Below are positions 15,344-24,462 of a stretch of DNA of 59,768 nt, piece by piece. A model generated the notes under the pieces. The model did not search any database. It had not been told where the DNA came from and saw only the letters and a list, made by a program, of their open reading frames with translations. The position numbers and the translations under genes are program-made. Every line of letters begins with the position of its first letter. Position 1 is the stretch's first letter. The DNA is taken from contig NZ_SLZR01000019.1 in NCBI RefSeq assembly GCF_004341165.1, positions 1 to 59,768 of the forward strand. The letters are read 5' to 3'. Source of the stretch: Reinekea marinisedimentorum. Its GTDB lineage: Bacteria; Pseudomonadota; Gammaproteobacteria; Pseudomonadales; Natronospirillaceae.

Positions 15344-18300
15344 ATGAAACTTGTTAGATACCTGACCATTGGTCTTATTACCTTTGTTCTGGCGGTGTAT
15401 TCGCTGGTTTGGTTGTTGTCGCCTGTTGCTGTGCGCATGGCCGCTAAAAAGCCTTTGGCAGAGTACGGTTTAACGCTCAGTTCCGATTCTGTGGTGCGCC
15501 TGAACCTCTTCAATTCTACGCTTTCCGTTCAGGATTTTGTGTTGCTGCACAACGAGGCACCCACCTATTCACTGGACTGGCTGCACGTTAAGTACAGCCT
15601 GCTGAAGCTGCTGGTGAAAGAGGTGCGCATTGAAAGCGTTGAGCTGGATGGCATGTCGCTGCTGGCAAGCAATAATCAGGGCGAAGTTACGGTTGCCGGT
15701 GTGGCTGTGCCGCAGGCAACGGAGCCGGCTGTTGGCGAGCCGGTAGCAGAACAGCCCGAAGCCGAAGAAGAGGCCGGCATGGCCGTTTCGGTTAACGTGC
15801 CTGAGGTGCTGTTGCAGAACCTGCGCTTAACCTTCGAGAACCTTGGCCATGCGCACGAGCTGAAGATTAATGAGCTGCGCATTACCGATACGCTGTTTAA
15901 TGAAGGTGCCCTGAGCACTGCATTGCAGCTGGATGCCCAGCTTGATGGTATGGCCATCAACCTGAGTAATCGCCTGCAGCTTGATGAGCAGGATATTCAG
16001 GCACAGGTTAACCTGCAGCTGAGCAGCCTAACGCCAGAAAGCCTGCTGTACCTGTTACCGGAAAACATCGCAGCGCTGAACTTCAGCTCCGACCTTGAAC
16101 TGAGCAGCGACATTCATTTCAGTGGAAACCGCCTGAACATCCGTAATACTGATTTGGCTGTTGCTCTAGCGCAGCTTGATTTGCAGGAGCAGCAGGTGAG
16201 TGCCGGGCTGGAGACCTTTGCCTTCTCGGTGTCGAACCTGGCCGCTGAATACCACCTTGATACTGCCTTCGCCAGCGCTAATGGTGAATCGGCGATTCAG
16301 CTGGCAGGGCTTGCGGCCGATATCACGGCAACCGGCAACCCGCAGCTGACGCTTGGTTCCTTCGACAGCGGAACCATCGCTTTTGATCTGGATAGCCAGA
16401 GCCTGGCCGAAACCCTGAAGCAATTCGACATGGAATCTTACCTGACTGCGCCAGCATCGACGGAAGCGGAGGACGAACCTGTTCCTGAAACGGCTGCCAG
16501 TGCAGCTGCGACCATTAAGCCGCTCTCCATCTCCCTGCCAAAGCTGCAGTTACAAAGCCTTGGCTTGAGCCTGGAAAACCAGGGGCAAGTGCATGAGGTG
16601 CAGGTTGATGACCTGCAGATTGCCGATACCCGGCTGAATAACGATACCTTCAGCACGGCGCTGACCCTTGCCGGGCAGTTAGATGCCATTCAGGTTGGTT
16701 TGAGTAACAGCATCAGTGTGAACGCCCAGGAAATGCAGGCGCTGGTCGATCTGAACCTGAGCAACATTACACCGGAAAGCTATGGCTATCTGTTACCCGG
16801 GAATATTACTGAGCTGGGTTTCAGCTCAGACGTTCAACTCAGCAGTGAAGTGAAGCTGAATGGCGGTGTGCTCAATATAGCGGGCGCTTCTGCGGCGTTG
16901 GCTTTATCTGCACTAAATGTTCAGGAGCAGCGGCTCAGCGCCGGTTTGCAGAGCCTTTCATTCTCGCTGAGCGATGTCGCGGCAGAGTATCAGCTGGAAA
17001 CGCTTGTCGCGCAGGCAACGGGTGAAGCCTCAGTGCAGCTGGCAGGGCTGAATGCAGCTATGGCAGACAGCGGTGACACCCTGATAAAGGTGGGGTCGTT
17101 CGATAGCGGCACGGTAGCGTTCGATATCAACGATCAGGATTTCTCGGCGCAGTTAAACCAGCTGACGGTGGAATCTCTGCTGGCGTCACAGGTGATGTCG
17201 GTAGACGGCATGCCGGCCATGCTGGTGATGGATTCGATCAGTGTGAAGGATGTCGCCGCCAGTAATCAGGCGGTGAGCATTGCCACTGTTGAGCTGGGTG
17301 GAGGCCGTATATCGGTGATCCGCAATGCCGCCGGTGAACTGACCACGCTGGTGGATACCGCGGCCCTTAGCCCCGCAGAAAGCCTGCCGGGTGAAGAAAC
17401 CGAGCCGGAGGTGGCTGAACAGCAGAATGCAGAAACCGAATCTGCAGCGCCCGCACCGGCCATTCAGCTGGGCCAAATCCTGTTAACGGTGCCTGTTAAG
17501 ATCAGCATTGAAGATCAGAGCAACCGCACGCCTTTTGCGAAAGTCTTTGAGCTTCATAAGGCTGATATCCGCTCGGTTGACAGCCGTCAGCCGGAGCTAA
17601 AAACGACCTTCGATGTCGCCTTGAAAGACGCCGACTATTTCACCCTGCAAACCGATGGCTGGGTGCAGTTGTTTACACCAGAGATCAACCTTGCAATGAC
17701 CGCAACCGCCCGGGAGTTTCCGATGAATGAGGTCGCGCCCTACCTGAAGGATACGCTCGGTTTCGAGGTGAAATCCGGTCAGTTGGATGCCGACATCACC
17801 GCCGAAGTGGTGGCCGACCAGCTCGACAGCGATGTATTGCTGTTGATGCGAGGCGCTAACTTTGCCGCCAGTGAAGCGTCGGATGAGGGCAGTAACTTCA
17901 TTGGCCAAACGGCGATACCGCTGAATGTCGCGCTGAACATGCTGAAAGACGGCGACGGCAATATTGAACTGAAAATACCGGTGAACGGCGACATCAACGA
18001 CCCGAGTTTTGGCTTGCAGCATGTGCTGGGGCTGGTCGTGAAAAAGGTTGTGCTGGCGCAGGCAAAGAATTACTTGCTGACCACCCTGGTCCCTTATGCA
18101 AAGGTGGTTTCGGTGGCCGTTGTCGCCGGTGAGCAGGCGCTGAAAGTCCGCTTTGAAGACCTGCCCTATGCCGAGAACCAGATTGAATTACTGGCGGAAC
18201 AAACAGAGTTTGCAGATCAACTGGCAACGCTGATGACCGACAAGCCTGAGTTAACCGTTAATGTCTGTGCGGTAGCCATTGCCTCGGAATCTGTAGCCGC

Positions 18301-18484
18301 ACCGACGGCTGAAAACCCTCAGTTGGTTCTGGATGCCTCGGCAGTGGCCTCGGCGCGTGCGCAAACCTTTAAGAGCTACCTGGTGAATAATTATGCCGTG
18401 GCCTCATCCCGGTTGTTGCTTTGTTCACCGGAAATCGACAACGGCAAAGAACCACAGTCCAGAATCAAGTTCTCTGTTCTGTAG
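15344..18484 (+). CDS. AsmA-like DUF748 envelope protein with internal duplication
   Basis: The start at ATG 15344 places a signal-anchor (MKLVRYLTIGLITFVLAVYSLVWLL) at the N-terminus, giving 1046 residues. The rest is beta-rich, in the style of AsmA/TamB/DUF748 proteins, which are held in the inner membrane and extend into the periplasm. Two tandem units of about 220 residues (about 15780-16446 and 16518-17184) share T-P-E-S-x2-Y-L-L-P-x-N-I and G-S-F-D-S-G-T-x-A-F-D. Both landmarks are separated by exactly 738 bp. Each unit is preceded by an acidic Ala/Pro/Glu linker, and a third linker leads into the DUF748 region. The C-terminal 170 residues resemble an OmpA-like fold with two cysteines. 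Likely role: lipid transfer or outer-membrane homeostasis, inferred. Confidence 0.8.
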   Translation: MKLVRYLTIGLITFVLAVYSLVWLLSPVAVRMAAKKPLAEYGLTLSSDSVVRLNLFNSTLSVQDFVLLHNEAPTYSLDWLHVKYSLLKLLVKEVRIESVELDGMSLLASNNQGEVTVAGVAVPQATEPAVGEPVAEQPEAEEEAGMAVSVNVPEVLLQNLRLTFENLGHAHELKINELRITDTLFNEGALSTALQLDAQLDGMAINLSNRLQLDEQDIQAQVNLQLSSLTPESLLYLLPENIAALNFSSDLELSSDIHFSGNRLNIRNTDLAVALAQLDLQEQQVSAGLETFAFSVSNLAAEYHLDTAFASANGESAIQLAGLAADITATGNPQLTLGSFDSGTIAFDLDSQSLAETLKQFDMESYLTAPASTEAEDEPVPETAASAAATIKPLSISLPKLQLQSLGLSLENQGQVHEVQVDDLQIADTRLNNDTFSTALTLAGQLDAIQVGLSNSISVNAQEMQALVDLNLSNITPESYGYLLPGNITELGFSSDVQLSSEVKLNGGVLNIAGASAALALSALNVQEQRLSAGLQSLSFSLSDVAAEYQLETLVAQATGEASVQLAGLNAAMADSGDTLIKVGSFDSGTVAFDINDQDFSAQLNQLTVESLLASQVMSVDGMPAMLVMDSISVKDVAASNQAVSIATVELGGGRISVIRNAAGELTTLVDTAALSPAESLPGEETEPEVAEQQNAETESAAPAPAIQLGQILLTVPVKISIEDQSNRTPFAKVFELHKADIRSVDSRQPELKTTFDVALKDADYFTLQTDGWVQLFTPEINLAMTATAREFPMNEVAPYLKDTLGFEVKSGQLDADITAEVVADQLDSDVLLLMRGANFAASEASDEGSNFIGQTAIPLNVALNMLKDGDGNIELKIPVNGDINDPSFGLQHVLGLVVKKVVLAQAKNYLLTTLVPYAKVVSVAVVAGEQALKVRFEDLPYAENQIELLAEQTEFADQLATLMTDKPELTVNVCAVAIASESVAAPTAENPQLVLDASAVASARAQTFKSYLVNNYAVASSRLLLCSPEIDNGKEPQSRIKFSVL

Positions 18485-18498
18485 CTGTCGGCGGGCTG

Positions 18499-21400
18499 TT
18501 ACGACAGGATGGCCTTATTTTTACCGGTCGTTTTTGCCTGATAAAGCGCTGTGTCGGCCCGTTTGAATGCACTGGCAAAGGTATCACCCATCGTGAATTC
18601 GGTGATGCCTGCGCTGAAGCTGATGTGGCCGACCGTTTCAAAGTTCATCTGATCAACAAACTCTCTCAGGTTCTCAGCCATGGCCAGCGTCTGCTCGCCG
18701 GCGGAATGCGGACATATGATCAAAAACTCTTCGCCGCCCCAGCGGCCGACATAATCGGTGCTGCGGGAATTTTGTTTCAGTATGGTGGCGAGCTTTTCCA
18801 GCACCCTATCACCGGTGTCATGACCGTAGGTATCGTTGATGGTTTTAAAGTTGTCGATATCCAGCAGCGCGATGGAAAAGCTGACATTGTAGCGCTCAAA
18901 GGTAGAAACCTGCTCCGCGGTAATCTCTTCCAGTTTTTTGCGGTTATAGAGACCGGTCAGGTGATCTTTGACTGAGAGCTCTTCAATCTGCTTTTTATCG
19001 GTAATGTCTTCAAGAATGGTCCGGTAGCCGACCTTCACACCGTCTTTGTAGATGGCATTGATATAGGTATTGAAGTGAATCTTTTTCAACGCTTTCGAAT
19101 GGGTATAGGCCTCGCCTGCCCAATGATCGTGCCTGTTTTCTGCGCGCTGTACGTTTTCGATAACCTTATCGCTGGCATCGTGATGGATAATCTCGGAGTG
19201 TGGCAGGTTGATCAGTTCTTCCATTGTATAGCCAGTAGTGCGGCAGAAGGCTTCGTTGGCAAAGCTGATGATGCCGGAGGAGTTGGTTTCCAGAATCAGT
19301 ACGTACTGGTTGACCATCGACTGTTGCTCGGCAATGTCGATGTTGGCTTTTTCCAGCTTTTTATTAACCTTGCGAATAGAGCGGTTGTGGTACCCAAATA
19401 CCAGAATGATCAGGGCAAAGATCAGTGAGATATAGATAACCCGTTTGTAGTCGGGCTCCTGGTGGTAGCGCACAGAAATCCATTTGTTGAGAATTTCCTG
19501 ATGCTCTTCTGTGCTCATGCCGGCGATGGCTTTATTGAAAATGCTGTGCAGCAGGGGCTCATCGTTGCGAACACCCACGCCCAGGCTCCAGTTTTCATCA
19601 AACTTGCCGGTGATTTTTAATTCGCCGATGAAGCCCTGTTGAATCTGGTAGCCCAATGTGGGCAGGGTGCCAATAAAACCGAACAGCTCACCGGCATAGA
19701 GTTTCTCCAATCCTTCTGTCTCGTTGTTCACCTCAATAAGCTGAATGTTTGGGTATCGGTCTTTCAGCAGGCTGGTGTAGGCGTAGCCCTTTACGGTGCC
19801 GATTTTTTTGTCGGTTATTTGAGTAATGTCGTCGATAAAGGTTTCCGAGATATCGGTCGCTATCACCAGTGGTACGGTCAGGTAGGGGTCGGTAAACAGC
19901 AGATACTCTTCACGCTCCGGTGTGCTCATGACCATTGAAAATATATCGCACTGTCTGGATTTGCCAAGCTCGAGCGATTCTAGCCAGTTATCGGCCGGCA
20001 CCATTTCAATGGGGATGTTCAGCCGGTTTTCGAACAACTTAAAGTAATCAGCAGACATGCCAATGTGTTTGCCGTTTTCGTTTTTCTCAAAAGGCATCCA
20101 GTCCGGATCGATGCACATGGATATCCGGCGTTTTTCGGTCAGGTAGTCCTGTTCTTCCCGGGTCAGCGCCAGCTGGTTAAGGCCCGGTCGAACATTCATC
20201 CAGTGGCTTTTAAGTTCGGATTGCTCACCATTGGTAACCGCGTTTTGCGCCTGCTCCAGAATAGACAGCAAAGTAGCGTTGCCTTCTTTTACGGCCATTT
20301 TCAGCTGACTGCTGCGGGTTGCCATCTCATCGCCCGATTCTACGGTTTTTAAATTGCTGAGCCAGCTTCGTTGGATGTGATACTCCAGCACCGGAAGAAT
20401 GCCAAAAACAGCATCAGCCTCGCCGCTCACGACGGCACGCAGCGCATCCGGGGTGGAGCTTGCCAGGTAGAGTTTCTGGTTGGGGTATTCATCGGTGATA
20501 ATACCCTGCAGGGTGGAGCCTTCGGTCACCGCCAGAACCTTGTCTGCCAAACTGGTCATCGAATGGATACTGTTCTCCGTTTTTTGAACAGCAAAGCCCG
20601 ATTTAAAGTTAATGATATTGGTGGCGGAGTAGTTGAGCAGGGGCTTGCGGTCCTGATGCTCTGCTACCTGCGGTAGAATATCCAGTTCACCGTTATCGAG
20701 CATATCAAAGGCCTGACTCCAGTTTTCCGGCACGATGAACTCAACCTCGATACCCAGCTTACCGGCAATCATGCGCATGTAGTCTATAAAAAAGCCGGTG
20801 GGCCGCTCTTCCGAGATAAAGCTGAATGGCGGCAGATTGGGATAGGTCATGACCTTCAGTTGTGGATTATTAACCAGCCACTGCTGCTGCTCCTGGCTGA
20901 GCGTGATGCCGTTTCTTGTTGGCGGCAGTATGGCCGAATAGTAGAACCACTTGTTGTAGATCTGCTGCTTGACTTCATCGGGGATAGCCGCAAGGCCCTT
21001 GTTCATGATTGACAGGGCTTCCGGGAAGTCATTTCTGATTGAGAAGACCAGATCGAGCCGGCTGCCCGGAACGGTATCAAGAAGGATCAGCCCGGATTCC
21101 GATATACGGTTAGCGGCCAGTAATGCGGAATGGCTGCCGATGAGGGCATCTACCTGCTCATTCAGCAGGGCATGGGTCAGTGCCGGTGATGAACTGAACG
21201 GAACTGCGACTGTGCCGGCCAGGCTTTCAATGGTCTTCTGGGTGGCCAGATCACCGGCCTGATAACCAATGCGAATGCCCTGCAGGTTTTCCGCGGATTT
21301 CAGATTCTTCGGGTTCTTGCCGGAAACAATCAGGTGCTGATAACGGGTTATATAAGGCTCGGAAAAATTAAAGTATTGCCGGCGTGAGTCATGCACTGCG

Positions 21401-21714
21401 CTGGAGCTTAACCCGTCTATGTCAAAGTTCATGGCCTGCCTGAGCACGTTTTGCCAGGTTCCGGTCTGCAGTTGGAAGTTGGCTCCGGTCAGGGTGTTTA
21501 CCTGCTGCAGAATTTCCACATCGTAGCCGGAAACAGAGCCGTCGGTATTGGTGACGACAAACGGCATCCAGTTGCTGTCGGAGCCCAGAGTGATCACCGG
21601 ATGTTCGGCTAAAAATTGTTTTTCCTGGTCGGTCAGTTTCAGCTCCGCTGCGTGCAGGGCGTGAAGTGACACTAATAACCAGATTATTAGAGTATGGAGT
21701 AGCAGTTTGTACAT
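18499..21714 (-). CDS. Transmembrane diguanylate cyclase with three periplasmic substrate-binding domains and a PAS domain
   Basis: Starting at MYKLLLHTLIIWLLV (ATG 21714) gives a 1071-residue protein with a signal peptide. Three successive family-3 solute-binding (amino-acid-type) domains follow, at about 25-260, 270-515 and 520-770, each beginning with a short D-Q-E-K or R-E-E-Q helix. Then come one membrane segment (VIYISLIFALIILVFGYH), a PAS domain (about 805-915) and a GGDEF domain (about 925-1071) with an intact G-G-E-E-F active site. An inhibitory-site R-S-T-D sits five residues before it. It should make c-di-GMP in response to periplasmic small molecules. The PilZ protein at 23794 is a nearby potential c-di-GMP receptor. 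An alternative ATG 33 bp upstream would blunt the signal peptide. Confidence 0.9.
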   Translation of the reverse strand: MYKLLLHTLIIWLLVSLHALHAAELKLTDQEKQFLAEHPVITLGSDSNWMPFVVTNTDGSVSGYDVEILQQVNTLTGANFQLQTGTWQNVLRQAMNFDIDGLSSSAVHDSRRQYFNFSEPYITRYQHLIVSGKNPKNLKSAENLQGIRIGYQAGDLATQKTIESLAGTVAVPFSSSPALTHALLNEQVDALIGSHSALLAANRISESGLILLDTVPGSRLDLVFSIRNDFPEALSIMNKGLAAIPDEVKQQIYNKWFYYSAILPPTRNGITLSQEQQQWLVNNPQLKVMTYPNLPPFSFISEERPTGFFIDYMRMIAGKLGIEVEFIVPENWSQAFDMLDNGELDILPQVAEHQDRKPLLNYSATNIINFKSGFAVQKTENSIHSMTSLADKVLAVTEGSTLQGIITDEYPNQKLYLASSTPDALRAVVSGEADAVFGILPVLEYHIQRSWLSNLKTVESGDEMATRSSQLKMAVKEGNATLLSILEQAQNAVTNGEQSELKSHWMNVRPGLNQLALTREEQDYLTEKRRISMCIDPDWMPFEKNENGKHIGMSADYFKLFENRLNIPIEMVPADNWLESLELGKSRQCDIFSMVMSTPEREEYLLFTDPYLTVPLVIATDISETFIDDITQITDKKIGTVKGYAYTSLLKDRYPNIQLIEVNNETEGLEKLYAGELFGFIGTLPTLGYQIQQGFIGELKITGKFDENWSLGVGVRNDEPLLHSIFNKAIAGMSTEEHQEILNKWISVRYHQEPDYKRVIYISLIFALIILVFGYHNRSIRKVNKKLEKANIDIAEQQSMVNQYVLILETNSSGIISFANEAFCRTTGYTMEELINLPHSEIIHHDASDKVIENVQRAENRHDHWAGEAYTHSKALKKIHFNTYINAIYKDGVKVGYRTILEDITDKKQIEELSVKDHLTGLYNRKKLEEITAEQVSTFERYNVSFSIALLDIDNFKTINDTYGHDTGDRVLEKLATILKQNSRSTDYVGRWGGEEFLIICPHSAGEQTLAMAENLREFVDQMNFETVGHISFSAGITEFTMGDTFASAFKRADTALYQAKTTGKNKAILS

Positions 21715-21895
21715 CTTGGAATTCTGTCTTAGCTTGGCAGGCGTCATGTTCAGTATAGGCAGCTATTTGAAGGCTGATGTGCGCGCTGATCAATTTCCTT
21801 ACTTTTAAGCCAGGCATGAGCGGCCTTGCCGGTGGTTTTCAGGGCGGGTCAATTAGCGTTATCATGCCGTTGTCTTTTTCAAAGGAGTGAACAAG

Positions 21896-22744
21896 ATGCC
21901 CGCAATTTTCTGCGTTTTGCTGTTTTGCGTTTTGGTAACGCTACCCGTGGCCGTTGTGGCCGCCCAATCTGACCTGCCGTTAATGAAAGCCCGAGAGCTG
22001 ACGACTGAAGTCGATATTCGGCAATTTTCCGTGTCTGAAAAATACGATGGTGTTCGTGCGCTGTGGACCGGCCAACATTTGCTGACCCGTTCCGGCCATG
22101 TCATCGCGGCACCAGAATGGCTGACCGCCGGCCTGCCGGAGGCTACGGCTGTGGAGGGTGAGTTATGGCTTGGGCGAGGCCGGTTTGATGAGGTTTCTGC
22201 GTTGGTGCGCCGTTATGACGCATCAGATGCTGGCTGGCAGCAGGTACGCTTTATGGTGTTTGATCTGCCCTACAGTACGCTGAATTATTCACAGCGCATG
22301 GCGCAACTGGAGCAATTGCAGCAGAGCTTTATCAGCCCGGCTCTGAAGTTGGTGCCGCGTTTTACGGTTGAGGATCAGGCGGCTCTCGATGCTGCCCTGG
22401 CTAAGGTTGTGGCCGACGGAGGCGAAGGCTTGATGCTCAATCGTGTGGATGCCCTGTATCAGCCGGTTCGCAGCGGTGCGATTCTGAAATATAAACCCGA
22501 GTACGATGCCGAGGCGGAAGTCGTTGGTTATTCACCCGGTCAGGGAAAGTATGCCGGCATGATGGGCTCGCTGATTGTGCGCGATGAGCTGGGCCGCAGC
22601 TTTAAAATAGGCACCGGCTTCACCGATGCAGAGCGGGCAAGCCCGCCGGCCATTGGTGAGCGGGTGAGTTATCAGTATTCCGGTTTTACCTCTTCCGGGC
22701 TGCCGAAGTTTCCGCGTTTTTTGCGTGTTTACCGCGAGATCTGA
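21896..22744 (+). CDS. Periplasmic ATP-dependent DNA ligase (LigE-type)
   Basis: The ATG at 21896, with AAAGGAG 8 bp upstream, gives 282 residues beginning with a signal peptide (MPAIFCVLLFCVLVTLPVAVVAA). The adenylation lysine lies in S-E-K-Y-D-G-V-R-A (motif I, K-x-D-G); E-G-E-L-W-L is motif III-like; G-G-E-G-L-M-L is motif IV; L-K-Y-K-P is motif V; and a short OB-fold ends the protein. This minimal ligase lacks extra DNA-binding domains and is exported in Neisseria, Haemophilus, Vibrio and others, where it is thought to seal DNA taken up by competence. That role is family knowledge, not shown by context. Divergent from the GGDEF gene. Confidence 0.88.
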   Translation: MPAIFCVLLFCVLVTLPVAVVAAQSDLPLMKARELTTEVDIRQFSVSEKYDGVRALWTGQHLLTRSGHVIAAPEWLTAGLPEATAVEGELWLGRGRFDEVSALVRRYDASDAGWQQVRFMVFDLPYSTLNYSQRMAQLEQLQQSFISPALKLVPRFTVEDQAALDAALAKVVADGGEGLMLNRVDALYQPVRSGAILKYKPEYDAEAEVVGYSPGQGKYAGMMGSLIVRDELGRSFKIGTGFTDAERASPPAIGERVSYQYSGFTSSGLPKFPRFLRVYREI

Positions 22745-22756
22745 TAAAAGCTTAAT

Positions 22757-22796
22757 CTGAGATTTCGCTCAGCGCCGAAGGACTTTATACTGAGCG
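22757..22796 (+). promoter_or_regulatory. Alternative small hairpins between ligE and the RmlD-like gene
   Basis: CTGAG (22757-22761) can pair with CTCAG (22768-22772), or CGCTCAG (22766-22772) can instead pair with CTGAGCG (22790-22796). The two hairpins are mutually exclusive. They lie in the 76-bp gap before the next start codon. Function is unknown and chance is possible. Confidence 0.25.
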
Positions 22797-22820
22797 CAAA
22801 TATCTGTTAGCGAGTTTTCA

Positions 22821-23717
22821 GTGATCGACATATCCCCAACCCTGGCTTTCTTGGTAATTGGTAGTGATGGTCAGGTTGGATCATCTCTGGTTGAATTATT
22901 GGCATCGCGCGCTATTCCTTATTACCCCTTAAGCAGCGAAGCGGCGTTTAATCACGAGCAACTCACCGCCTTTCTGCAGCAGCATGGGGACGTGCGTTTT
23001 ATCGTCAATACGCTCTTTGAAGAACCGGCCGAAGGCCTGGAAACAGACTATGCGCAGTGGCATGCCGTTGCCGGCACACTGGCGGAGCACGCCCATGGCC
23101 ATGACCAGATACTGTTGCAGCTGTCTTCTGCCATGGTTTATTCGGGCAATACCAGCCGGGCCTATAAGGAGTCTGATCTGCCGGATGCAACCTCCGACTT
23201 CGGGCGAGCGATGCAGCAGATTGAAAGTGCCACGGCAGAAATAAATCCTAAAACCATTAGCCTGCGTGTTGGCTGGCTGTTCAGTGATCAGGTCGGTAAC
23301 TTTTTAACCTATCTGGTGGGTGCTGCCATCAGTCAGGAGACGCTGAGTTTTTCCGGCAAGCTTCGCGGTTGCCCGACAGACTCTCAGGCGGTCGCCAAGG
23401 TGATTTTGGCGATGGCCGAGCAATTGGATTGCGGTGTTGATGAGCCGCCGTTGTGGGGGATATATCACTACGTCGACAGCGACGCCTGCTCTATGCATAC
23501 CTTCGCCAAGACGGTGATTACCGTGGTGAAATCGATGACCGAGGTGCGGGTGGAGACGATCGGTGAGGGTGACTCTCCGGAAATGATCGATGCCGTGCTC
23601 GAGCCTGAGAACTACGAGCTTAACTGCAAGAAAATTCTTTCGACCTTTGGTATTAAGCAGCGGCCCTGGCGCCGTTCTGTCCATGAGGTGCTGAAGAAGA
23701 AGTTTTCCAGCCACTGA
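22821..23717 (+). CDS. RmlD-like NAD(P)-dependent sugar-nucleotide reductase
   Basis: This 298-residue extended SDR begins with a Rossmann loop V-I-G-S-D-G-Q-V-G-S-S-L (residues 12-23), the RmlD-type G-x(3)-Q-L/V-G. It has L-S-S-A-M-V-Y-S-G and Y-K-E-S-D as the active-site region, L-R-V-G-W-L-F matching the RmlD signature and C-P-T-D-S-Q. RmlD reduces dTDP-4-keto-rhamnose. No other rhamnose gene is near, and the stand-alone position resembles the sugar-nucleotide-reductase-like proteins of Pseudomonas and Oceanospirillales with unknown substrate. GTG start at 22821. Confidence 0.75.
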   Translation: MIDISPTLAFLVIGSDGQVGSSLVELLASRAIPYYPLSSEAAFNHEQLTAFLQQHGDVRFIVNTLFEEPAEGLETDYAQWHAVAGTLAEHAHGHDQILLQLSSAMVYSGNTSRAYKESDLPDATSDFGRAMQQIESATAEINPKTISLRVGWLFSDQVGNFLTYLVGAAISQETLSFSGKLRGCPTDSQAVAKVILAMAEQLDCGVDEPPLWGIYHYVDSDACSMHTFAKTVITVVKSMTEVRVETIGEGDSPEMIDAVLEPENYELNCKKILSTFGIKQRPWRRSVHEVLKKKFSSH

Positions 23718-23793
23718 GTGTGCATCGGCCTTAAGTTTTAGCATTTATGACCGATGAAACAGTCACTACTTAATTTAACAGGAACAACGCTTA

Positions 23794-24462
23794 ATGGCTG
23801 CCGATGAACTAACCCGCTTGCGACTGGCCCCCGGCCTGGCTATGAACCTGGAGGTTTTGGGTGGCGACGGGCAGCGCCACAAGGGCGTTTTTCTGGGTAT
23901 GATCTCCGGTCGCTCGGTGATGATGTCGACCCCCCTCGTCGGTGAAAACAGACCGCTGCTGCTGCGAAAAGATCAGCCGGTTGTCTGCCGTTTTTTTGAT
24001 CAGAAGATAGCCTGTGCCTTCCGCAGCCAGGTATTGTACCTCTGTACTACGCCGATTCACTACCTGCACCTGGCCTGGCCGACGGATGTTGAAGTGGGTC
24101 ATGTACGGGTGTCTGAGCGGGTGGTTGCGAATCTGCAAATGAATGTCGTCAATCAATCTGATATCAGCTGGGACAAAAGCCATGGTGCTATTGTCGATCT
24201 TTCTATCTCCGGTGCCCGGCTCGAAACCGTGGAGCCGGTTGGCAATATAGGCGATAAGATCGTGCTGTCGGGCAGGGTTGTTGTTGGCCATGTCGCCCGC
24301 TTGGTAACCATTGAGGCCACCCTGCGCGCCGAGCTGGATAAGTTTGAACTTTCAAACAGCACGGCGGCGTACGGCATAGAATTCAATTACATTTCAGATG
24401 TCGACTTCCTGGCATTGAAGGCATTCGTCAATGGCCAGTTGGTCAAGGGCGCAGCGCGTTAG
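23794..24462 (+). CDS. PilZ-domain protein (YcgR-like)
   Basis: This 222-residue cytoplasmic protein has an N-terminal YcgR-type beta-barrel (about 1-105, M-N-L-E-V-L-G-G-D-G... with L-R-K-D-Q-P-V) and a C-terminal PilZ domain. The c-di-GMP signature is present: R-V-S-E-R (R-x3-R) near residue 107 and D-L-S-I-S-G-A near 133. YcgR-like proteins bind c-di-GMP and slow the flagellar motor or adjust motility. The nearby GGDEF protein could supply the ligand, but the link is only proximity. Its stop codon overlaps that of convergent ispB (shared TTAG). Confidence 0.85.
   Translation: MAADELTRLRLAPGLAMNLEVLGGDGQRHKGVFLGMISGRSVMMSTPLVGENRPLLLRKDQPVVCRFFDQKIACAFRSQVLYLCTTPIHYLHLAWPTDVEVGHVRVSERVVANLQMNVVNQSDISWDKSHGAIVDLSISGARLETVEPVGNIGDKIVLSGRVVVGHVARLVTIEATLRAELDKFELSNSTAAYGIEFNYISDVDFLALKAFVNGQLVKGAAR

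Noticed and set aside
17186-17476. Minus-strand ORFs inside the DUF748 gene
   Set aside because: They are antisense shadows of a long real gene whose coding pattern and motifs are clear.
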